From positions 1-9,124 of the forward strand of contig CALEMO010000225.1 of the NCBI GenBank assembly GCA_937910825.1: a stretch of DNA of 9,124 nt, in the 5' to 3' direction. Source of the stretch: an uncultured Solirubrobacterales bacterium. Lineage in GTDB: Bacteria; Actinomycetota; Thermoleophilia; Solirubrobacterales; 70-9. The position numbers and the translations under genes are program-made. The stretch's first letter is position 1. The number at the start of each line of letters is the position of its first letter. The notes beneath the pieces were generated by a model. That model ran no database searches. It was not told the DNA's origin and saw only the letters and a program-made list of their open reading frames with translations. This document shows positions 1-7,106 of the stretch, piece after piece.

Positions 1-1
1 C

Positions 2-940
2 ATCTCCGGCTCGCCGAAGAAGCTGTACCTGGTTGCCGCCGCAGTGGCGACGGCCGGGACGCTTCTGGCGGGCTGCGGCTTTGGAGCGGGATCTCAGGAT
101 GGATCTGCCGAGTTGCTGGTTACCCGCGACTATGGCCGGCAGGTCATGGTCGAGAAGTCTCTGGACAAGCTGACCGAGTCGGAAAATGCGCTGAGGCTGC
201 TTGATGCTTCGGCCGACATCGAGACGAGGTACAGCGGCGGTTTCGTGCAGTCAGTATCGGGAATCAGCGGCGGTATCGAAGCTGGCCGAAATCAGGACTG
301 GTTCTACTCCGTGAACGGGGTGGTAGCCGAGCGCGGTGCGGCCGAGTTCGAGATCAATGCCGGCGATCAGGTCTGGTGGGACTACCGCGACTGGACCGAC
401 GCGATGGAAATCGAAGCCGTGGTTGGGGCCTGGCCGGCCCCGCTCAAAGGTGGCTACGACGGTGAGGTCTGGCCGGTCTCGATCGAATGCGTCGAGGTCG
501 ATCGCGTTTTTTGCGGGGATTTCGAAGAGCGGCTGTCTGACCAGGGCGTGGACAGCACAACGGTGGATCGACTCGGGGCATCCCCGGAAGGGTCACTGCG
601 CCTCGTGCTCGGGCGCTGGTTCGATATCGAGACTGATGATCAGGCGCAGTTTGACTCGGACCCCTCGACCAGCGGAGTTTTCGCCCGTTTCGAAGAGGTC
701 GCGGATGAAGACCACCTGATCGGGCTTGACCAGCGGGCTCAGCCGGCGCGGGATTTCGGACCGAATGCGGGTTTGATCACGGCGACCCGAAAGGGCGATG
801 ATCCACCGGTCTGGTTCATTACCTCCGGCCAGCAGCGCGGACTCGAAGCGGCGGTGCGAGCACTTGATGCAAATGACCTCAAGGGGCGATATTCAGCGGT
901 TGCCCAGGGCGATGTGGTCTCCTCGCTGCCTTTGCCATGA
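2..940 (+). CDS. DUF4430 (transcobalamin C-terminal-like) lipoprotein, 5' partial
   Basis: The reading frame is open from the window edge, so the true start lies upstream. Visible codons show two lysines, then a hydrophobic run ending in the lipobox LLAGC (Cys codon 74-76). This is a lipoprotein signal peptide, so the mature protein should be lipid-anchored on the outer face of the membrane. The GTG at 44 lies inside that signal peptide and is not the likely start. About 90-100 residues after the Cys form a DUF4430-type domain, recognised from DWFYSVNG, a GAAEFEINAGDQVWWDYRDW stretch and the spacing between them. That family is related to the C-terminal beta domain of transcobalamin and intrinsic factor. 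The remaining ~175 residues match nothing I recognise; two cysteines eight residues apart (codons 488-490 and 512-514) could form a disulfide. It overlaps the ECF T-component gene by four bases (ATGA), implying a ligand-capture role for that transporter. The corrinoid ligand is inferred. Confidence 0.85.
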   Translation: MSGSPKKLYLVAAAVATAGTLLAGCGFGAGSQDGSAELLVTRDYGRQVMVEKSLDKLTESENALRLLDASADIETRYSGGFVQSVSGISGGIEAGRNQDWFYSVNGVVAERGAAEFEINAGDQVWWDYRDWTDAMEIEAVVGAWPAPLKGGYDGEVWPVSIECVEVDRVFCGDFEERLSDQGVDSTTVDRLGASPEGSLRLVLGRWFDIETDDQAQFDSDPSTSGVFARFEEVADEDHLIGLDQRAQPARDFGPNAGLITATRKGDDPPVWFITSGQQRGLEAAVRALDANDLKGRYSAVAQGDVVSSLPLP

Positions 941-1827
941 AGGGCCTTTCGCCGATTTCCTTCAGGCCTGGCCGGGGAATGATCCAGAACGCGTCCCTGG
1001 GACCGGTAAGCCTCTATCTGGGCGCCTACCTGGTTGTCTGCTTCTTCTCCAGCGATCCGATCGTCATGCTCGCCGCAACGGCTGGCGCAGTTCTGGCCGG
1101 GCTTGGCTCCGGAGCAGACAGAGCGGTCTGGTTCTCGCTCAGGCTCGGCGCCATTCTCGCGATCTCGATGATCGTGATCAACGCGCTCGTGACAAGTCGC
1201 GGGGCCACGGTCCTCGCCCGCCTCGGCGACTGGCCTGTGCTCGGCAGGGTGGACGTGACCGCGGAATCAATTGCGGCCGGGGCGATTATTGGACTTAGGG
1301 CTTTGGGAACCATGGTCGCGATCGGAATATTTTCCGCCTGCGTCGACCCCGACCGCCTGCTTCGTGCCGTTCACGGATTTGCCGGCCGCTCGGCGCTGAC
1401 CGCGACCCTGATTTCGAGGCTGGTCCCGCTCGCTGCCCAGGACCTGACCCGGATCGGTGAGGCGGCCACCCTGCGCGGCCCCGGGGCAAACCAGGTCGGT
1501 CGCGCCGCGATGGCAAACCGTCTGCTGGCCGGTTCCCTCGATCGCTCGATCGATGTGGCATCGACACTTGAGCTGAGGGGCTACTCACTGACCAGCGGCA
1601 AAACGGAGTTCGCCAGAATCCCCTCCCGGTACGACCTGCGATTTCGAATCGTCGGAGTCCTGCTGATGGTCTTGGCCCTGCTCGGCCTGTTTCTGGACAC
1701 AGGAAGTTTCGTCGATTACCCATCCGTGCTCTATTCACCGGGGCTTGCCACCGCGGTGATCGCCGGGGCCTTTCTTGCCGGTGGACTATGCACCTGGAAG
1801 CGGGGAGGCAGGCGCAATGTCAGGTGA
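937..1827 (+). CDS. ecfT: Energy-coupling factor (ECF) transporter transmembrane protein, EcfT/CbiQ family
   Basis: This is the membrane scaffold of an ECF vitamin importer, linking the ATPases to the substrate-binding S subunit. The 296-residue product is of family-typical length. Hydrophobic segments lie at about 24-38, 41-58, 66-86, 113-136, 240-256 and 266-285. The long cytoplasmic stretch between the fourth and fifth carries the two coupling-helix signatures. In this family these are usually Ala-Arg-Gly; here they read TLRG (178-181) and ELRG (212-215), so the Arg-Gly core is kept and the preceding residue is Leu. A family-like pattern is also seen around INALVTSRG (81-89) and GLRALGTMVAIG with DPDRLLRAV downstream. 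The ATG start overlaps the preceding stop as ATGA with no clear Shine-Dalgarno, which suggests translational coupling. The gene ends 11 bases inside the ATPase gene. Family assignment is secure; substrate cannot be read from a T component. Confidence 0.9.
   Translation: MKGLSPISFRPGRGMIQNASLGPVSLYLGAYLVVCFFSSDPIVMLAATAGAVLAGLGSGADRAVWFSLRLGAILAISMIVINALVTSRGATVLARLGDWPVLGRVDVTAESIAAGAIIGLRALGTMVAIGIFSACVDPDRLLRAVHGFAGRSALTATLISRLVPLAAQDLTRIGEAATLRGPGANQVGRAAMANRLLAGSLDRSIDVASTLELRGYSLTSGKTEFARIPSRYDLRFRIVGVLLMVLALLGLFLDTGSFVDYPSVLYSPGLATAVIAGAFLAGGLCTWKRGGRRNVR
1802..1808 (+). promoter_or_regulatory. Ribosome binding site of the fused ECF ATPase gene
   Basis: GGGGAGG lies eight bases before the ATG at 1817. 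It sits inside the 3' end of the T-component gene and supports 1817 rather than an upstream in-frame start at 1775. Few other starts in this window have such a clear Shine-Dalgarno. Confidence 0.6.
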
Positions 1828-3496
1828 ATCCGGGCTCAAGGCGCCGCAGCGCTCGGCAACCCGGCCGTCGCTTTCGGTTGAAGCTTTGAGCTATCAGTAC
1901 CCGAACGGCACCGGGAAAACGTTGGATGACGTTTCGCTGGACATTGAAGCCGGTGAATTCGTCCTGCTTGCCGGCCGCTCGGGTTCCGGCAAGACCTCGC
2001 TGCTGCGAGCCGCCTGTGGGCTGGTACCCCATTTCCACGGTGGCGTTCTCTCGGGCTCTGTCCGGGTGGCCGGCAGGGATACGGCCGAATGCGGACCCGG
2101 GGAACTGGCCGATGTTGTCGGCTACGTTGCTCAGGATCCCGAGACCCAGGTCATTTCGACCACGGTCTCGGCAGAGCTGGACCTGCCGCTTCGATTTCGT
2201 GGCGACCAGCCTGCGGAGCGGGCGAGAGCTGTTGAAGAGGTGGCCCTGGCTCTGAACATCCCGCACTTGCTCCCGAGATCGGTCAATACGCTCTCGGGAG
2301 GGGAACTCCAGCGGGTTGCCCTGGCTGCCGCCCTGGTCACGCGTCCTCCGCTGGTTCTGCTGGACGAGCCGACCTCGCAACTCGATCCCGTGGCCGGTGA
2401 CGAACTCGTGTGGCTGCTGCGCCGACTGAACGAAGAATGGGGAGTGGCGGTATTGCTGGCCGAGCATCGCATCGAGCGCTGCCTCGCCGCTGCCGACCGG
2501 GTTATCGCGCTCGAATCTGGCCGGGTGGCCCTGGATGGATCTCCGGCGGCCTTTCTGGACTATGCGGTAGGGGACCAGCCGGCACTGGCAACTCCGGCGG
2601 CGCTGATGTTCGCAGGGGCAGGGATAAAGCCCCTGCCGGCAGGAGTCCGCGACGCCCACACGATCCTTCGCCAAAAGGGAATCGACATTGATTCGGCGAG
2701 GCGATCCGGCTCCGGAAAACCGCCGTCCACGAGACGGCCAGGTTCAGAGGAACAGATCGCGCTTTCGGTCCGGGGCCTCTGGGTGGAACTCGATTCCGGG
2801 GAAGGACCGGTCGATGTACTTCGGGAGATCGACCTTTGCCTGGCTCGTGGCGAAAGGGTCGCCCTGATGGGGCGAAACGGGGCCGGCAAGTCGACCCTGC
2901 TGCGAACGGCCGCCGGACTGGTCGAACCCCTCCGGGGCAGAGCCGACGCTCCGGGCGGAATGGCGCTGCTGACCCAGAGCCCCGCTGACTTTCTGGTGCG
3001 GGAGAAGATCGGCGATGAACTCACCGGGCCGATGGGAAAGGCCGCCCTGAGCGCGGTGGGCCTGGACCTCGACCCTGACCGCGACCCGCGCGACCTCTCA
3101 GGTGGGCAGCGGCAGCGGCTGGCGCTGGCGATCGCTCTGGCGGGACGAATGGAAGGTGATGAACTGCCCGGCTTGATAGCTCTTGACGAGCCGACGAGAG
3201 GCATGGACCGGGGGCTCAAGGACAACCTCAGTCAACTGATGCGCCGTCTGTCGGACCGGGGGGCCGGGGTTCTTGTCTGCACCCACGATGTTGAATTCGC
3301 CGTGACCTTCGTCGACCGCGTGATCCTTTTCGGGGATGGGGAGAAGATTGCCGACGCTGCTGCCGGCGTGGTCCTTTCAGGTGGCTGGTACTTCGCTTCC
3401 GAAGTGGCCCGGGTCCTGAACCGTCCCGATCTGGTCGGTATCGAAGAAGGTTCGCGGTGGTTGATCGGAGAATCGACGGGGCGGCAACCCGGATGA
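1817..3496 (+). CDS. ecfA: Fused double ECF ATPase (EcfA-EcfA' in one chain)
   Basis: The 559-residue protein carries two complete ABC ATPase domains that hydrolyse ATP to drive the ECF importer from the cytoplasmic side. Domain 1: Walker A GRSGSGKT (53-60), Q-loop Gln106, signature LSGGE (159-163), Walker B LVLLDEP (179-185, catalytic Glu184) and switch His217. Domain 2: Walker A GRNGAGKS (352-359), Gln387, signature LSGGQ (427-431), Walker B LIALDEP (453-459, Glu458) and His490. A polar linker at about 285-315 joins them, and about 55 residues follow the second switch His. Both sites look catalytically intact. Many ECF systems use two separate ATPases, so this is the fused form. I chose ATG 1817 for the GGGGAGG ribosome binding site; the longer frame from 1775 runs out of phase through the upstream coding sequence. 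The gene overlaps ecfT by 11 bases and the next gene by four (ATGA). Co-location with T and S genes points to a dedicated importer. Confidence 0.91.
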   Translation: MSGESGLKAPQRSATRPSLSVEALSYQYPNGTGKTLDDVSLDIEAGEFVLLAGRSGSGKTSLLRAACGLVPHFHGGVLSGSVRVAGRDTAECGPGELADVVGYVAQDPETQVISTTVSAELDLPLRFRGDQPAERARAVEEVALALNIPHLLPRSVNTLSGGELQRVALAAALVTRPPLVLLDEPTSQLDPVAGDELVWLLRRLNEEWGVAVLLAEHRIERCLAAADRVIALESGRVALDGSPAAFLDYAVGDQPALATPAALMFAGAGIKPLPAGVRDAHTILRQKGIDIDSARRSGSGKPPSTRRPGSEEQIALSVRGLWVELDSGEGPVDVLREIDLCLARGERVALMGRNGAGKSTLLRTAAGLVEPLRGRADAPGGMALLTQSPADFLVREKIGDELTGPMGKAALSAVGLDLDPDRDPRDLSGGQRQRLALAIALAGRMEGDELPGLIALDEPTRGMDRGLKDNLSQLMRRLSDRGAGVLVCTHDVEFAVTFVDRVILFGDGEKIADAAAGVVLSGGWYFASEVARVLNRPDLVGIEEGSRWLIGESTGRQPG

Positions 3497-5367
3497 GCTG
3501 GCAGCTTGGCACGATGATCCTGCTGATGCTGGCCCTGGGCGCCGGTCTTCTCTGGTACGAAGGCTCGAAGCCGCCGTCCCAGATCGTGGCTCTGGTGGCG
3601 GTGCTGGCAGCCCTCGCCGTTGCGGGCAGGATCGTGCTCGCCCCGGTACCCAACGTTGTCGCGACGACCGACATCGTCTTCATATCCGGATACGTGCTGG
3701 GCCCGGCTCCGGGCTTTGCTGTGGGAGCGCTCGGAGGTCTGGTTTCCAACTTCTGGCTGGGTCAGGGAGTGTGGACTCCATGGCAGATGCTCGGCTGGGG
3801 AATGACCGGTGTTGCCGGGGCCGGCCTCTGGTATGTGACCCGCGGCCGAGCTAACCGGCTTCAGCTGGCCCTTGCCTGCGGAGCCGCCGGACTGGTCTTC
3901 GGTGCCTGGATGAATTTTCAGTCAATGGTCAGTTTCGGCGGGGAAATCTCGCTTGACCGGTACCTTGCATTGGAGGTGAGAGCGATTCCATTCGATCTGG
4001 CACACATAACAGGCAACGTTATCTTCGCCCTGGTGGCAGGACCGGCGATGGTTTCCGCGCTGCGCCGTTTCCGCGAGCGCTTCGAATGGCAGAAGGTTTC
4101 AGGCCTCGCCGGCATACTTCTGGTCGCCGTCGCCCTGACCGCGGTGGCCAGCGCGCCGCGCGCTTCAGCCGCGAATACGGAGGAGGCGACGAAGGCCGCC
4201 AACTGGCTGCGTACGCAACAGAATGCGGATGGAGGCTTTCCATCATCTCCAGGAGGCGAATCTTCGCTCGGCATCACCAGCCGGGCGATGCTCGGCCTGG
4301 CGGCGGCCGACATCAATCCGCTCGACGTGAAGATCAGCGGAGTTTCGCCCTACGGATACCTGGTCGACCGCCGCGAGGGTCTCGATGACGCCGGCGAAAT
4401 CGCACTGGCGATCCTCGCCCTGAAGACGGTCGGGGTCAACCCGAAAGACTTTGAAGGACGCAATCTGATCTCGGCGCTGGAAAAGCGCAGGGGCGATAAC
4501 AACTCTTTTGGCAACAAGGTAAATACGGCCGCGTATGCGGCGATCGCCTTCAAGTCCGCCGGTGCGGACGGCTACCGGAACAGCGTCGTTACCTGGCTCA
4601 AATCGGCCGAGAACGAAGACAAGGGCGGCTGGGGCATATCCGACTCGGCGGATCCCGACGCCGACTCGACCGGCGCCGTTCTCCAGGCATATACCGAGCA
4701 GAAGTCGGTCAGCGCTGCGATGAAATTCCTCGAACGCAGCCAGAAGAGCTCCGGGGGTTACGTCTCAGGCTCGACCGTCAACTCGCAGTCGACCGGGCTT
4801 GTTGTGCAGGGCGCGCTCGCATCCGGCAAGGGCGCGAACTATCCCCGGGCCAACGGCAATTCCGGCTACGACTTCCTGGTCGCGCGCCAGCAGGATGACG
4901 GTAGCGTCTGGTATTCGAAGGACAGCGACCAGACCAGGGTCTGGGTGACTGCTGACGTGCTTCCCGCATTGGCGAAGAAGTCATTGCCGATCAAAGAGCC
5001 CCAACGCGAACCTGACCCGGCTGATCAAAGCAGTAGCTCTTCAGATAGCTCGGGAGGGGTGGCCCCGAGTACCGGTTCTACTTCGGGCACGCCGGTGCCG
5101 GACTCTTCCAGCCCTGCCCCCAGTACCGCCACCGTGGCTCCATCGACCGGTTCCGGCGGCAGCAACTCCGGAGGTTCTGGTACATCTGATCCGGTTCCCC
5201 TCGATACCACCGAACCGGTGATACCGGTCGCACCGACCGAAGCGGTTCTCGCGGCCTCGCTGCAGGGGCCCGAACCTTCGCCCCTGATCGCAATCATGAT
5301 CGGCCTGCTGGTAACCAGCGGCCTCGCCGGGGGAACGGTCTGGCTGACGCGCCACAATGGCTGGTGA
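3493..5367 (+). CDS. ECF S-component fused to extracytoplasmic six-repeat alpha/alpha-barrel (prenyltransferase/squalene-oxidase-like) domain with C-terminal anchor
   Basis: The product has 624 residues. Residues 1-190 are a multi-spanning membrane domain typical of ECF S (substrate-binding) subunits, with the hallmark region VPNVVATTDIVFISGYVLGP (52-71) followed by a Gly-rich helix and VSNFWLGQGVWTPWQMLGWG (84-103). A further hydrophobic segment (about 204-220) ends in APRASAAN, which looks like an export junction. Residues ~230-495 contain six alpha-hairpin repeats whose loops resemble the Q-x-x-D-G-G-F motif of prenyltransferase/squalene-oxidase folds. Residues ~510-575 are a Ser/Thr/Pro/Gly-rich stalk, 597-617 a last membrane helix, and the tail is short and basic. 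Six repeats suggest an alpha6/alpha6 barrel like the alpha domain of intrinsic factor; no terpene-cyclase catalytic motif (such as DxDD) is visible, so ligand binding is likelier than catalysis. ATG 3493 (ATGA overlap with the ATPase stop) is preferred over the in-frame 3457. S family and ligand are inferred. Confidence 0.87.
   Translation: MSWQLGTMILLMLALGAGLLWYEGSKPPSQIVALVAVLAALAVAGRIVLAPVPNVVATTDIVFISGYVLGPAPGFAVGALGGLVSNFWLGQGVWTPWQMLGWGMTGVAGAGLWYVTRGRANRLQLALACGAAGLVFGAWMNFQSMVSFGGEISLDRYLALEVRAIPFDLAHITGNVIFALVAGPAMVSALRRFRERFEWQKVSGLAGILLVAVALTAVASAPRASAANTEEATKAANWLRTQQNADGGFPSSPGGESSLGITSRAMLGLAAADINPLDVKISGVSPYGYLVDRREGLDDAGEIALAILALKTVGVNPKDFEGRNLISALEKRRGDNNSFGNKVNTAAYAAIAFKSAGADGYRNSVVTWLKSAENEDKGGWGISDSADPDADSTGAVLQAYTEQKSVSAAMKFLERSQKSSGGYVSGSTVNSQSTGLVVQGALASGKGANYPRANGNSGYDFLVARQQDDGSVWYSKDSDQTRVWVTADVLPALAKKSLPIKEPQREPDPADQSSSSSDSSGGVAPSTGSTSGTPVPDSSSPAPSTATVAPSTGSGGSNSGGSGTSDPVPLDTTEPVIPVAPTEAVLAASLQGPEPSPLIAIMIGLLVTSGLAGGTVWLTRHNGW
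4192..4977 (+). repeat. Six tandem alpha-hairpin repeats encoded within the S-component fusion
   Basis: These are protein-level repeats of about 45 residues, with no DNA-level identity. Repeat starts (residue numbers from ATG 3493) are near 237 (WLRTQQNADGGF), 289 (YLVDRREGLDD), 325 (LISALEKRRGDNNSFG), 368 (WLKSAENEDKGGWG), 412 (FLERSQKSSGGYV) and 461 (FLVARQQDDGSVW). Most are followed by an Ala/Leu-rich helix such as SRAMLGLAAA or EIALAILAL. Repeats 1, 4, 5 and 6 keep the QW-like loop best; 2 and 3 are degenerate. Six hairpins are the number needed to close an alpha6/alpha6 toroid. Confidence 0.7.
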
Positions 5368-7057
5368 ACCGATGAACTCCCGGGCAGCGGCGATTGAGGC
5401 AATAGCCGGCCAGCACTTCGAAGTCGTGGTCATCGGCGGCGGCATCACCGGGGCCGGCGTGGCGCTCGACGCAGCCTCGCGCGGCTACTCGGTTGCGTTG
5501 CTCGAAGCCCGCGACTATGCGATCGGTACCTCCTCCCGTTCTTCGAAAATGGTTCACGGTGGCCTGCGATATCTGGAGAACTTTGACCTCGGCCTGGTCC
5601 GGGAGGCCCTGCTGGAGCGGCAATTGATGGTGGAGTTGGCACCACACCTGGTCTACCCGACGCCCTTCCTGGTGCCGACCCTTAGCAGCGCCAAACGGGA
5701 CCGCAAGATCGGTATTGGCCTCAACGCCTACGACGTGCTCGCCGGTGTCGGCGGCGGGCGTCCGAAGCGCGAGGTGCGCCGGCAGGGCAGGCCGGCCGAA
5801 GCCGAAGGTGGCTGGTCACCGGACCGCCACCGGACGATCGACCGCGACGAGGTCCTGGACTTGGTTCCCGCGCTGGCCGACCGCGACCCTGAGTCCGCAT
5901 ACCTCTTCTATGACTGCCAGACCGACGACGTTCGACTGGTGCTGACCGTACTCGGCGAGGCCCAGCGCTTCGGGGCGGTCTGCGTGAACCAGGCCGAAGT
6001 CACCGCCGTGACCGAGCGCCGCGGCAAAGCCGGGGGTGTCGCTTTCACCGACGGCGTCTCGGGTGAGAAGATCGAAGTGACCGCGGACAATGTGGTCAAC
6101 GCAACCGGCGTCTGGGCCGATCGAATCAGGCCCGGTGAGATCGAGCGCGAAGAGGACGTTCCGAAGATCTCGCCGAGCCGCGGTGTTCATCTGCTGTTTT
6201 CGACCGAGGAACTCGACATGGGGCGGGCGGCCTGTGTGCTGCCCGCGGGCGAGGGCCGGAGCATATTTGCTCTTCCCTGGTACGGACGGACCTTGGTCGG
6301 AACCACCGACGTCGACCACGATGGAGAGATCGACCATGTGGCGGCGCGCCCGGATGACATCGAATACCTGCTCGGCGCCGTGAACAACTTCGCCGGCACC
6401 TCTCTGGGCGAGAGCGACATCGTCGGCGCTTATGCCGGGGTGCGGCCGTTGATAAGCACCGGCGATCCACGCAAGTCGGTCGATATATCCCGCCGGGCGG
6501 AGCTCTACGAGACCTCCTCAGGCATGCTCACGATCACCGGAGGGAAACTCACTACCTGGCGGCGTATGGCCAAGCAGACGGTGGACCGGATCGTTGAACG
6601 ATCCGGCCGGCAGGCGAGGTGCCAGACGGCCGAGATCCCACTCGGACTTGAGGTGGATCCTGCCGCTCTCGATGTGCCGGCCGGGGTCGATCCGGAAGCG
6701 AGGTCACAGCTCGCCTTTCGCTATGGCCACGCGGCCCGCGGTGTACTGCAACTCGCCGCCGCGGACGAGACCCTGGCGGGACCGGTGGTCGCCGGACTGC
6801 CTGACCTGATGGCCGAAGTCGCATTCTCGACCGAATTCGAACAGGCAAGGAGTATCGCCGATGTACTGCTGCGCCGGACCCGTCTGGGGCTGACCGCCGC
6901 GTCGAGTCTCGACTCTGTCGAGTCAGTACGCGAGGTTGGTGAAGTCATGGCACGAACCCTGGGCTGGTCAGAGTCTGAAGTCCAGCGGCAGTGTGAGGTC
7001 TGGCTCGAAACAGCCAGGGCGGAAGGACTCAATCCCGCCGCTGGTCATCCGGCCTGA
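5357..7057 (+). CDS. glpD: FAD-dependent glycerol-3-phosphate dehydrogenase
   Basis: This enzyme oxidises sn-glycerol 3-phosphate to dihydroxyacetone phosphate and passes electrons through FAD to the quinone pool at the inner face of the membrane. The N-terminal dinucleotide fold is VVVIGGGITGAG (23-34). Family landmarks follow: GTSSRSSKMVHGGLRYLE (57-74), VNATGVWAD (247-255), LVGTTDVDHDG (313-323), GVRPL (361-365) and TGGKLTTWRRMA (394-405). The C-terminal helical domain (about 430-555) includes EVAFSTEFEQ and DVLLRRTRLGL. Length (566) is normal and no key motif is missing. Two starts are possible: ATG 5357, overlapping the transporter fusion gene by 11 bases, or ATG 5372, five bases after its stop with a weak GGTGA ahead. 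I report the longer, without strong preference. Placement suggests it is read through from the ECF operon, though it has no obvious role in vitamin uptake. Confidence 0.94.
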   Translation: MAGEPMNSRAAAIEAIAGQHFEVVVIGGGITGAGVALDAASRGYSVALLEARDYAIGTSSRSSKMVHGGLRYLENFDLGLVREALLERQLMVELAPHLVYPTPFLVPTLSSAKRDRKIGIGLNAYDVLAGVGGGRPKREVRRQGRPAEAEGGWSPDRHRTIDRDEVLDLVPALADRDPESAYLFYDCQTDDVRLVLTVLGEAQRFGAVCVNQAEVTAVTERRGKAGGVAFTDGVSGEKIEVTADNVVNATGVWADRIRPGEIEREEDVPKISPSRGVHLLFSTEELDMGRAACVLPAGEGRSIFALPWYGRTLVGTTDVDHDGEIDHVAARPDDIEYLLGAVNNFAGTSLGESDIVGAYAGVRPLISTGDPRKSVDISRRAELYETSSGMLTITGGKLTTWRRMAKQTVDRIVERSGRQARCQTAEIPLGLEVDPAALDVPAGVDPEARSQLAFRYGHAARGVLQLAAADETLAGPVVAGLPDLMAEVAFSTEFEQARSIADVLLRRTRLGLTAASSLDSVESVREVGEVMARTLGWSESEVQRQCEVWLETARAEGLNPAAGHPA

Positions 7058-7076
7058 GTCGCTGCCGAGTACCCGC

Positions 7077-7104
7077 CGCAAGGGTCTCCTCCAATAACCT
7101 TGCG
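7077..7104 (+). promoter_or_regulatory. Inverted repeat abutting the Rho-like start codon
   Basis: CGCAAGG (7077-7083) and CCTTGCG (7098-7104) form a perfect 7-bp stem around a 14-base loop, ending two bases before ATG 7107. It occupies most of the 49-base gap after glpD. No normal Shine-Dalgarno is seen. The element could be an RNA hairpin that limits ribosome access, or a DNA operator. There is no U-tract, so an intrinsic terminator is unlikely. Function is inferred. Confidence 0.4.
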
Positions 7105-7106
7105 CG

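Noticed and set aside
1775..1816. Upstream in-frame GTG extension of the ATPase gene
   Set aside because: It lies within the T-component coding sequence in another frame, and a GGGGAGG ribosome binding site sits at the right distance from ATG 1817.
1820..2674. Long minus-strand frame opposite the ATPase gene
   Set aside because: A typical antisense shadow in GC-rich DNA; its composition is Arg/Gly/Gln-rich and it opposes a clear ABC ATPase.
3457..3492. Upstream in-frame start of the S-component fusion
   Set aside because: It would overlap the ATPase gene by 40 bases and add a charged stretch before the first membrane helix; ATG 3493 forms the ATGA coupling also seen at 937.
4192..4977. Active terpene cyclase or prenyltransferase
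   Set aside because: The repeats resemble that fold, but no DxDD or other catalytic motif is seen and the domain is fused to a transporter subunit outside the membrane, so a binding role fits better.
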